Source of the DNA: an uncultured Prevotella sp.
Lineage (GTDB): Bacteria; Bacteroidota; Bacteroidia; Bacteroidales; Bacteroidaceae
Length of the DNA: 6,543 bases
Reading direction: 5' to 3'
NCBI GenBank assembly: GCA_905211345.1
Contig: CAJMAO010000083.1
Span: 1 to 6,543, forward strand
Below are positions 1-5,272 of the stretch, in pieces. Position numbers and translations under genes: made by a program. The notes beneath the pieces are model-generated. The model was not told where the DNA came from. It saw only the letters and a program-made list of their open reading frames with translations, and searched no databases. How positions within the stretch are numbered: position 1 is the stretch's first letter; every line of letters starts with the position of its first letter.

Positions 1-78
1 CCTTCGGGGACGGGGTTGGCACCTATACGTTATACACCTGAACTGCGGATGAACCACAAGATGAAGGATAGCAAATAG
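1..78 (+). CDS. possible 3' end of an upstream gene (very uncertain)
   Basis: Frame 1 is open from the window edge for 25 codons and stops at TAG (76-78), ending in ...LRMNHKMKDSK. Frame 3 is also open from base 3 to a TGA at 39-41 and ends in FGDGVGTYTLYT, so two + frames compete as the tail of a truncated gene. A 25-codon open stretch is expected by chance in roughly a third of cases, so this is weak. I do not recognise either tail. A leftward promoter-like sequence at 148-178 argues instead for a minus-strand transcript across this region. Confidence 0.15.
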   Translation, partial: PSGTGLAPIRYTPELRMNHKMKDSK

Positions 79-89
79 TTTCTCATCAT
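30..89 (-). CDS. possible leftward small ORF, 19 aa, hydrophobic
   Basis: On the minus strand an ATG-ATG pair (89-87, 86-84) opens a 19-codon frame, MMRNYLLSFILWFIRSSGV, ending at TAA (32-30). Its start resembles a signal peptide or a membrane helix. It lies about 55 bases downstream of the predicted start of a transcript from the minus-strand promoter-like sequence at 148-178, and the DNA before the ATG is A-rich, as is common before Bacteroidota starts. It could be a small membrane peptide, the start of an exported protein broken by a frameshift, or chance. No function is proposed. Confidence 0.15.
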   Translation of the reverse strand: MMRNYLLSFILWFIRSSGV

Positions 90-147
90 GTTGGAATTTT
101 GTTATTAGATTTTGTTTGATGCGTTTCGGCCTCATTGCCGATGTCTG

Positions 148-178
148 CAAAGTTAATGATTTTTATCCGTGTGGTAAA
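148..178 (-). promoter_or_regulatory. minus-strand Bacteroidota-type promoter
   Basis: Read on the minus strand, bases 155-148 give TAACTTTG followed by CA, a full match to the Bacteroidota -7 consensus TAnnTTTG. About 19 bases upstream, at 178-175, the minus strand reads TTTA within GTTTTACC, a fair match to the -33 element TTTG. Transcription would start near 144 and run leftward. No long reading frame with convincing protein character is visible on that side before the window ends. Confidence 0.45.
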
Positions 179-219
179 ACATCATGGGCAGGCTAAATTC
201 CGCTTCATGGCCGGCCGTT

Positions 220-307
220 TTCCAAAAGACGGTCTTTCGCGTTGTAAAAGGCCGCCTTTTACCGTCCGAAAGACGGCCTTTCGCAAGCTAAAAGACGGCC
301 TTTTAGA
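220..307. repeat. four tandem 22-bp imperfect palindromes
   Basis: Four palindromic units are centred at 231, 253, 275 and 297, an exact 22-bp period. The common core is AAAGACGGCCTTT. Arms: unit 1 AAAG 225-228 with CTTT 234-237; unit 2 GTAAAAGGC 244-252 with GCCTTTTAC 254-262; unit 3 CGAAAG 267-272 with CTTTCG 278-283; unit 4 CTAAAAG 288-294 with CTTTTAG 300-306. Paired positions change together: the fifth pair is A-T in units 2 and 4 but G-C in unit 3; the sixth is T-A in units 2 and 4 but C-G in units 1 and 3; the seventh is G-C in unit 2 but C-G in unit 4. Unit 1 has an unpaired A/C at the fifth position. This favours selection on hairpin or dyad symmetry rather than on protein coding. 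Possible roles are protein-binding dyads on one DNA face, RNA hairpins, or a dispersed intergenic repeat. Confidence 0.8.
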
Positions 308-422
308 AAGCCAAATGCAAGTACTTGATTATCAGTATGTTGCGTTTTAGCTACGCGACGTTCATCCGCAGCGGTTTTCATGGTCGTTGCAAGGCTGTTT
401 CCTTATGTCGTCCTACCGCCTG

Positions 423-454
423 TTGACTGCTGTAAGCGGGGCGTTATAAATTTG
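423..454 (+). promoter_or_regulatory. candidate upstream promoter (P1)
   Basis: TAAATTTG at 447-454 is a full match to the Bacteroidota -7 box TAnnTTTG. A partial -33 element (TTG, 423-425, within TGTTGAC) sits 21 bases upstream. The predicted transcript start near 459-461 falls just before the hairpin at 466-486, so RNA from here would begin with that hairpin. The match is short and could be chance in this A+T-rich stretch. Confidence 0.35.
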
Positions 455-465
455 TTCAATAATTC

Positions 466-491
466 GGTAAAATTGCTAATTTTACCTTTTT
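466..491 (+). terminator. terminator-like hairpin with T-run
   Basis: GGTAAAATT (466-474) and AATTTTACC (478-486) form a perfect 9-bp stem with a 3-base loop GCT, followed directly by TTTTT (487-491). The shape fits an intrinsic terminator, but the stem has only three G-C pairs, so it may be weak. It lies between the two promoter-like boxes before the gene at 606. It could end upstream transcription, act as an early attenuator on P1 transcripts, or stabilise a 5' end. Confidence 0.45.
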
Positions 492-513
492 ATATATTGA
501 TAGTTCGTAAAAA

Positions 514-546
514 TTTACGGTGTTTAAAGGAAATAGGCTAATTTTG
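514..546 (+). promoter_or_regulatory. candidate promoter for the gene at 606 (P2)
   Basis: TAATTTTG at 539-546, followed by CA, fits the Bacteroidota -7 consensus TAnnTTTG. TTTA at 514-517 lies 21 bases upstream as a near-match to the -33 element TTTG. The start site would be about 551, giving a leader of about 55 bases to the ATG at 606. The inverted repeat CGTAT (553-557) / ATACG (564-568) lies at the predicted transcript start and could be an operator or a small 5' hairpin. Confidence 0.5.
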
Positions 547-605
547 CATAACCGTATCATTTCATACGTGATTTGTAAACATTGTAAATAAAAGGATAAA
601 AAGAT

Positions 606-1478
606 ATGAATAAAAAAGCGATTATTATTTCCGTGATAGTGGGTTTGCTGCTGTTGGGCGGCATAGTGTATCTCGCAGTAAGCCTGAACCGGCAGAAGCA
701 GGCCAACGAGGACATGCAGGAGCTGGCCGAGCTGGACAAGAAGGAAATGGAGAACGAGTACCAGATGTTCGCCGACCAGTACAGCGAGCTGAAGACGCAG
801 ATAAACAACGACTCGATAATAGAGCAGCTCACGCAGGAACAACTGAAGACGGAGAAACTGCTTGAGGAGCTGAGAAACGTGAAGGCTTCAGACGCACGCG
901 AGATTGCCCGACTGAAAAAGGAGCTGGCGACATGCCGCGCCGTGATACGCAGCTACGTGCTTGAGATAGACTCGCTGAACCGTCTGAACCAGAACCTGAC
1001 AGAGGAGAACACCCGCGTGAAGGGCCAGTATGCCGAGGCCACGCGCCAGATAGAGGGGCTTAACGCCGACAAGCAGTCGCTGTCGGAGAAGGTGGCGATA
1101 GCCGCCCAGCTAGACGCTACGGGCATAAGCATGACCCTGAAGAACAAGCGCGGCAAGGCTACGAAGAGGATAAAGAGATGTAAGACGATACAGGTAAGTT
1201 TCAACATAGCCAAGAACGTTACCGCCGCCAGCGGCAACAAGACGCTCTATGTGCGCATAACGACACCTGCCGGCACCGTGCTTTCCGGCGGAGGGTCGTT
1301 TGAATATGAGAACCGCACGCTGCCGTACTCGATGAAGAAAACCGTAGAATACACCGGCAACGAGACTCCCGTGACGATGTTCTGGTCGGTAAACTCGTTC
1401 ATCGGCGAGGGAACTTACAACGTAAGCGTGTTTGCCGACGGCAACATGATAGGTTCGAGGAACTTCACTTTCAAGTAA
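606..1478 (+). CDS. uncharacterised membrane-anchored coiled-coil protein
   Basis: This 290-residue protein starts at ATG 606, with AAAGGA nine bases upstream (591-596). Residues 5-27 are one hydrophobic helix after lysines 3-4, with no lipobox cysteine, so it should be an N-in inner-membrane anchor. Residues about 28-165 are rich in Glu, Lys, Gln and Leu with heptad-like spacing and few helix breakers, indicating a long coiled coil. Residues about 170-290 are beta-rich with Gly/Thr turns (TLYVRITTPAGTVLSGGG; EGTYNVSVFADGNMIGSR) and should lie in the periplasm. I recall similar uncharacterised proteins in Bacteroidales, sometimes labelled SMC-like because of the coiled coil, but there is no ATPase motif here. 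A spacer, tether or envelope-organising role is possible but unproven. The efflux operon begins 54 bases after its stop, so co-transcription is possible. Its isoleucine codons are 15 ATA, 4 ATT and 1 ATC. Confidence 0.9.
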   Translation: MNKKAIIISVIVGLLLLGGIVYLAVSLNRQKQANEDMQELAELDKKEMENEYQMFADQYSELKTQINNDSIIEQLTQEQLKTEKLLEELRNVKASDAREIARLKKELATCRAVIRSYVLEIDSLNRLNQNLTEENTRVKGQYAEATRQIEGLNADKQSLSEKVAIAAQLDATGISMTLKNKRGKATKRIKRCKTIQVSFNIAKNVTAASGNKTLYVRITTPAGTVLSGGGSFEYENRTLPYSMKKTVEYTGNETPVTMFWSVNSFIGEGTYNVSVFADGNMIGSRNFTFK

Positions 1479-1522
1479 ACAGTGCTGTGTAAGGGCCGCG
1501 TCTTGACCCTGATTTATGTCAT

Positions 1523-1527
1523 AAAGG
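1523..1527 (+). promoter_or_regulatory. ribosome binding site deciding the TolC start
   Basis: AAAGG at 1523-1527 lies five bases before ATG 1533. It supports that start over the in-frame GTG at 1482, which would place 17 mostly polar or irregular residues before a normal signal peptide. Confidence 0.55.
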
Positions 1528-1532
1528 CGAAT

Positions 1533-3023
1533 ATGAAGAATGTGACGATATTGTTTTCCCTGCTGTGCTCAGTGCTGCCTGCCGGAGCGCAACAGGCGTT
1601 GTCGCTCGACAGTTGCCGCGCAATGGCGTTGCGCAACAACAAGCAGATGACCATATCCAAGCTGAAGCAGGACGTGGCGCGCGACACCCGCAAGGCCGCG
1701 CGCACCAAATACCTGCCGCATGTGGACGTTATGGGAGGATATGAGTTTATGAGCCGCGAAATATCCATACTGAACGACAGGCAGAAAGGCGCGCTGGGCA
1801 GTCTCGGTACGACGGCCGCAGGGCAGATAGGCGGCACGATGTCGTCAGTCATATCGGAAATGGCGGGGCAGGGCATAATCAGCCAACAGACGGCTTCCGC
1901 GCTCGGCGGCATAGCCGGCAAGCTGGCCCCCGGCATAGAGCAGGCCGGCAACTCGATAGGCCGGACGATAACCGACGCGTTCCGCACGGACACGCGCAAC
2001 ATATTCACAGCCTCGGTAATGCTGACCCAGCCGATATACATGGGTGGCGCAATAACGGCCGCAAACAGGATAGCCGACCTGAGCGAACAGCTCGCCGCCA
2101 ACGAGGCGCAGAGCCGCAGGCAGGCCACCGTGTACGATGTTGACAACGCATATTGGACCGTCGTGTCGCTCAAGCACAAGCGGCGGCTGGCCAAAAGTTA
2201 TCTAGAGCTGGTTGAAAAACTCAGCGGCGACGTGCATAAGATGATACGCGAGGGCGTTGCCACGAGAGCCGACGGCTTGAAGGTGGACGTGAAAGTGAAC
2301 GAGGCTGAGATGCAGCTTACGCAGGTAGACAACGGGCTTTCACTGGCTAAGATGCTGCTTTGCCAGCTCTGCGGAATGTCAATAAGCGATAGCGTGACGC
2401 TGGAAGACGAGGACAGGGATGACATATCGTCGCCTGAGGAAACGCCTGTGCCCGACGTAGGCGCGGCCATTGACAACCGCGCGGAGCTGAAGATGCTGCA
2501 AAACGCCGTCGACATAAGCCGCCAAGCCACGAAGGTGGTGCGCTCGGCATACTTGCCGCAGGTGGCTTTGACGGGCGGATACCTAGTAACCAACCCTTCG
2601 CTTTACAACGGTTTCGAGAAGAAGTTTTCGGGAGTGTGGAACGTGGGTGTCATTGTCCGTGTGCCGGTATGGAACTGGTTTGAGAGCACTTACAAGATAC
2701 GCGCCAGCAAGACGGCCACGAGCATAGCCCGGCTTGAGTATGACGAGGCGTGCGAGAAGGTGGAGCTTCAGGTAAACCAAAGTTCGTTCAAGGTGGCCGA
2801 GGCCGGCAAGAAACTCGCCATGGCGCGCAAATATACCGAGCAGGCTGACGAGAACCTGCGTTGCGCCAACCTCGGTTTCAAGGAGGGAGTAATGGACGTG
2901 ACCGACGTGATGGCCGCCCAGACGGCTTGGCTTCAGGCCCGTTCGCAGAAAATAGACGCCGACATAGAGCTGAAACTCTCGCAGACCAACTTGAAGAAAG
3001 TTCTGGGTGAGACCATATATTGA
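1533..3023 (+). CDS. TolC-family outer-membrane efflux channel
   Basis: This 496-residue protein is the outer-membrane channel of a tripartite exporter; it should form a trimer that meets the HlyD-type adaptor encoded next. Residues 1-19 are a signal peptide with cleavage likely after AGA (17-19). The mature part opens with LSLDSCRAMALRNN, the usual start of an outer-membrane efflux protein domain. The two-fold family repeat is visible: YLPHVDVMGGY then MLTQPIYMGG in the first half, YLPQVALTGGY then VGVIVRVPVWNWF in the second, each followed by long helices. Residues about 76-153, between the first two predicted beta strands, form a Gly/Ala/Ser-rich insert much longer than the equivalent second-half loop (about 20 residues); it should be an extracellular loop. 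The length is normal for the family. The adaptor gene follows after 45 bases. Family assignment is firm; substrate is unknown. Confidence 0.95.
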   Translation: MKNVTILFSLLCSVLPAGAQQALSLDSCRAMALRNNKQMTISKLKQDVARDTRKAARTKYLPHVDVMGGYEFMSREISILNDRQKGALGSLGTTAAGQIGGTMSSVISEMAGQGIISQQTASALGGIAGKLAPGIEQAGNSIGRTITDAFRTDTRNIFTASVMLTQPIYMGGAITAANRIADLSEQLAANEAQSRRQATVYDVDNAYWTVVSLKHKRRLAKSYLELVEKLSGDVHKMIREGVATRADGLKVDVKVNEAEMQLTQVDNGLSLAKMLLCQLCGMSISDSVTLEDEDRDDISSPEETPVPDVGAAIDNRAELKMLQNAVDISRQATKVVRSAYLPQVALTGGYLVTNPSLYNGFEKKFSGVWNVGVIVRVPVWNWFESTYKIRASKTATSIARLEYDEACEKVELQVNQSSFKVAEAGKKLAMARKYTEQADENLRCANLGFKEGVMDVTDVMAAQTAWLQARSQKIDADIELKLSQTNLKKVLGETIY

Positions 3024-3042
3024 ACGGATATAGAAAGGTAAG

Positions 3043-3048
3043 AAGGAG
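3043..3048 (+). promoter_or_regulatory. ribosome binding site before the adaptor gene
   Basis: AAGGAG (3043-3048) is the best Shine-Dalgarno match in the window. It is eight bases from an in-frame TTG (3057) and 20 bases from the ATG at 3069, so by spacing it favours the TTG, while start-codon preference favours the ATG. The choice changes only four N-terminal residues. Confidence 0.5.
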
Positions 3049-3068
3049 AAAAATCATTGAAAAGGATT

Positions 3069-4055
3069 ATGGAAAAGAAGTCACAACATAACAACATATT
3101 GCTTGCCGTGTTTGCTTTCGCGGCAGTGGTGGTCGTGGTCGGAGTGATAGGATTTGTCGCTTTCGGACGTACTCCCGACGTTATTCAAGGCGAGGTGGAA
3201 GTTTCGGAGTACCGCGTGTCGAGCAAAGTGCCGGGCCGTATACTCGAACTCCGCGTGCAGGAAGGCGACTATGTGAAAGTAGGCGATACGCTCGCCATAC
3301 TCGACGCGCCCGACATCGTGGCTAAGAAAGCTCAGGCCGTAGGCGCCGAAGACGCCGCTTCGGCATTGCGTACAATGGCCGACAACGGCGCAAGGCGTGA
3401 ACAGGTGCGCGGCGCTTTCGAGGTGTGGCAGCAGGCGAAAGCCGGTCTCGACATAGCCGAAAAGTCATACGGCAGGGTGCAACGGCTGTTTGACGAGGGC
3501 GTGATGAGCGCCCAGAAGCGTGACGAGGCATACGCCAACTACAAGGCGATGGAGGCTCAGGCCAAGGCGGCCAAGAGCCAGTATGACATGGCCGTGGCCG
3601 GAGCGAGGCGCGAGGAGCGTGAAGCCGCCGCGGCGCAAGTGCGCAGGGCGCAGGGCGCGGTTCAGGAAGTGAACTCTTATATAAACGAGACCGTGCAGCG
3701 CGCGCAAATGGAAGGCGAGGTAAGCGACGTTTACCCGAAGGTGGGCGAACTTGTTGGCTCGGGCTCGCCGATTATGAGCATATCCGTGATGGACGACCAA
3801 TGGGGCACGTTCAACGTGCGTGAAGACCAGCTGGAAGGACTGAAGATAGGCGACACTTTCACTGCTTTCTGCCCGGCGTTCAACAAGGATATACGCATGA
3901 AAGTGTATTACATAAAAGACGAAGGCAGCTATGCCGTGTGGAAAGCGACAAAGAGCAACGGGCAGTATGACCTGAAAACGTTTGAGGTGAAGGCGCGGCC
4001 CATTGACAAGGTTGACGGCCTGCGCCCGGGCATGTCGCTGATAATCAAAAGATGA
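3069..4055 (+). CDS. HlyD-family periplasmic adaptor (YbhG/EmrA-like)
   Basis: This 328-residue protein (from ATG 3069) should bridge the inner-membrane permeases and the TolC channel. Residues 9-32 are one membrane helix. Residues about 39-80 are the first half of a biotinyl-lipoyl-like domain (SSKVPGRILELRVQEGDYVK, then GDTLAILDAPD). Residues about 80-205 form an alpha-helical hairpin rich in Ala, Glu, Arg and Gln, with the typical turn YGRVQRLFDEGVMSAQKRDE. The second lipoyl half follows (GEVSDVYPKVGELVGSGSPI), then a beta-barrel domain ending in VDGLRPGMSLIIKR, the usual HlyD C-terminal motif. The first permease starts 16 bases after the stop. A TTG at 3057 with a well-spaced AAGGAG is the alternative start and would add MKRI. 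The family is clear; substrate is not. Confidence 0.93.
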   Translation: MEKKSQHNNILLAVFAFAAVVVVVGVIGFVAFGRTPDVIQGEVEVSEYRVSSKVPGRILELRVQEGDYVKVGDTLAILDAPDIVAKKAQAVGAEDAASALRTMADNGARREQVRGAFEVWQQAKAGLDIAEKSYGRVQRLFDEGVMSAQKRDEAYANYKAMEAQAKAAKSQYDMAVAGARREEREAAAAQVRRAQGAVQEVNSYINETVQRAQMEGEVSDVYPKVGELVGSGSPIMSISVMDDQWGTFNVREDQLEGLKIGDTFTAFCPAFNKDIRMKVYYIKDEGSYAVWKATKSNGQYDLKTFEVKARPIDKVDGLRPGMSLIIKR

Positions 4056-4063
4056 TTAAGCTG

Positions 4064-4070
4064 TAAGGAG
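4064..4070 (+). promoter_or_regulatory. unusually close ribosome binding site
   Basis: TAAGGAG (4064-4070) is separated by one base from ATG 4072, closer than the usual 5-9 bases. No upstream in-frame start exists because TAA at 4057-4059 closes the frame. TTG codons at 4084 and 4087 are spaced 13 and 16 bases and would remove four or five residues. ATG 4072 remains the preferred start. Confidence 0.4.
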
Positions 4071-4071
4071 C

Positions 4072-5247
4072 ATGGGTTGTGCCTTGTTGAAACGGATATG
4101 CGGCGTCGCCCGCCGTGAATGTGGCATACTGCGCAAGAACAGGATGTACTTGTTCTGCATGGTGGTGTTTCCCGTCATAGTCACCGTTTTCTTTACTTCC
4201 GTAATGTCTGAGGGGCAGCCTGTCGACATGCCCGTTGGCGTGGTGGATCTTGACAACACGCCTACCACGCGCACGCTGGTGAGGAAGCTCGACGCGTTTC
4301 AGTCTACACGGGTGGCCGCCAGCTACGCCAATGTGGCCGACGCAAGGCGCGCCATACAGCGTAATGAGATTTATGCGTTCCTTTATATTCCGCAGGGCAC
4401 TACGTCGGAACTGCTCTCCATGCGCCAGCCTAAGATTTCGTTTTATTACAGTACGGCGTCATACACGGCCGGAGCGTTGCTCTTCCGCGACCTTAAGACA
4501 ATCTCCACGCTCGGCTCGGCCAGTGTTGGAGCGTCGCTGCTTGAGGCTAAAGGATTGTCGGAAGAACAGGTAATGAGCTTCCTTCAGCCGGTGGTTGTCG
4601 ACCTGCACATGGTAAACAACCCCATGGTGAATTACAGCGTATATCTTAATACGATGTTAATACCGGGCTGCCTGATGCTTTTCATCTTTCTTGTTACTGC
4701 TTATTCATTGGGCACGGAGCTTAAATTCGACTCGGCGAAAGACTGGATTAAGGCTTCCGGCGGCAACATATTCGTGGCTTTAACGGGCAAACTCCTGCCC
4801 CAGACGCTTACTTTCCTTGCCATTGTCTACGCCTACATGTTCTATGTGTTCGGCGTGTTAGGTTTTCCCCATCCCGGCAGTACGTGGTTCATCCTGCTGC
4901 TAGGGCTGCTCACGGTGCTGTCGTCCCAGGGTTTCGGAGTGTTCGTTTTCGGCATCGTGCCGTCGTTGCGCATGTCTATGAGCATCTGCTGCCTGTGGGC
5001 GGTGTTGAGCTATTCGCTCTCCGGCACGGCGTTTCCGCTGTCGGCCATGGACTCCGAATTGAAAGCTATTGCCCTGCTTTTCCCTTTGCGCCATTATTAT
5101 ATGATTTACCAGCTTAACATATTCAACGGTTACGATATAAGTTATTCATGGCCTTACGTTGTGGTCTTGGCGGTTTTTGCGGCCCTGCCTTTGCTTGTGG
5201 CCGGGCGCATAAAGAGAAACGTGCTTATGTACCAATACCTGCCTTAA
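4072..5247 (+). CDS. ABC-2 type transporter permease, first of a pair
   Basis: This 391-residue inner-membrane protein has the ABC-2 exporter permease layout (YbhS/YbhR/YhhJ-like). A basic, cytosolic N-terminus leads to membrane helix 1 (about residues 25-45). A large periplasmic domain follows (about 46-190) with the family signature MPVGVVDLDNTPTTRTLVRK just after the helix. A cluster of about five helices fills residues 193-391, starting at NTMLIPGCLMLFIFLVTAYS, with the SGTAFPLSAM and LFPLRHYYMIYQLNIFNG stretches typical of the last extracellular re-entry region. It should pair with the next permease to form the membrane core of the pump. It lies 16 bases after the adaptor and 25 bases before the second permease. 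The ATP-binding subunit such permeases normally need is not next to it. The frame is intact and of normal length. Confidence 0.92.
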   Translation: MGCALLKRICGVARRECGILRKNRMYLFCMVVFPVIVTVFFTSVMSEGQPVDMPVGVVDLDNTPTTRTLVRKLDAFQSTRVAASYANVADARRAIQRNEIYAFLYIPQGTTSELLSMRQPKISFYYSTASYTAGALLFRDLKTISTLGSASVGASLLEAKGLSEEQVMSFLQPVVVDLHMVNNPMVNYSVYLNTMLIPGCLMLFIFLVTAYSLGTELKFDSAKDWIKASGGNIFVALTGKLLPQTLTFLAIVYAYMFYVFGVLGFPHPGSTWFILLLGLLTVLSSQGFGVFVFGIVPSLRMSMSICCLWAVLSYSLSGTAFPLSAMDSELKAIALLFPLRHYYMIYQLNIFNGYDISYSWPYVVVLAVFAALPLLVAGRIKRNVLMYQYLP

Positions 5248-5272
5248 AAGGCTGTTTAGGCGAAAAAACGAG

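Larger units (their letters stand above)
43..371. repeat. 12-bp perfect inverted repeat enclosing about 305 bp
   Basis: CTGCGGATGAAC at 43-54 is the exact reverse complement of GTTCATCCGCAG at 360-371. The match does not extend beyond 12 bp on either side. A rough estimate for any 12-bp inverted match within 600 bp is about 0.01. The enclosed DNA holds a minus-strand promoter-like sequence (148-178) and the 22-bp palindrome array (220-307). The arms could be ends of a small element, recombination sites of an invertible segment, or coincidence. Confidence 0.4.

Noticed and set aside
220..307. A CRISPR array
   Set aside because: The units are contiguous 22-bp palindromes without unique spacers, and no cas genes are present.
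318..327. CAAGTACTTG palindrome as a fifth array unit
   Set aside because: Its centre (322.5) is out of the 22-bp phase, which predicts 319, and it lacks the GACGG core.
135..350. A 71-codon + strand open frame across the palindrome array
   Set aside because: It runs through the hairpin repeats, so its protein is forced by the repeat (basic, with repeated Lys/Arg-Pro-Phe patterns), and it lacks a ribosome binding site and family resemblance.
1482..1532. GTG 1482 as the TolC start
   Set aside because: It puts extra residues before a normal signal peptide, and ATG 1533 has AAAGG at proper spacing.
1479..1532. Terminator between the gene at 606 and the TolC gene
   Set aside because: Only AGGG/CCCT with a long loop can pair and no T-run follows.
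1514..2593. Long antisense open frames opposite the TolC gene
   Set aside because: They mirror the codon bias of the + strand gene, have no family features, and overlap a clearly coding frame throughout.
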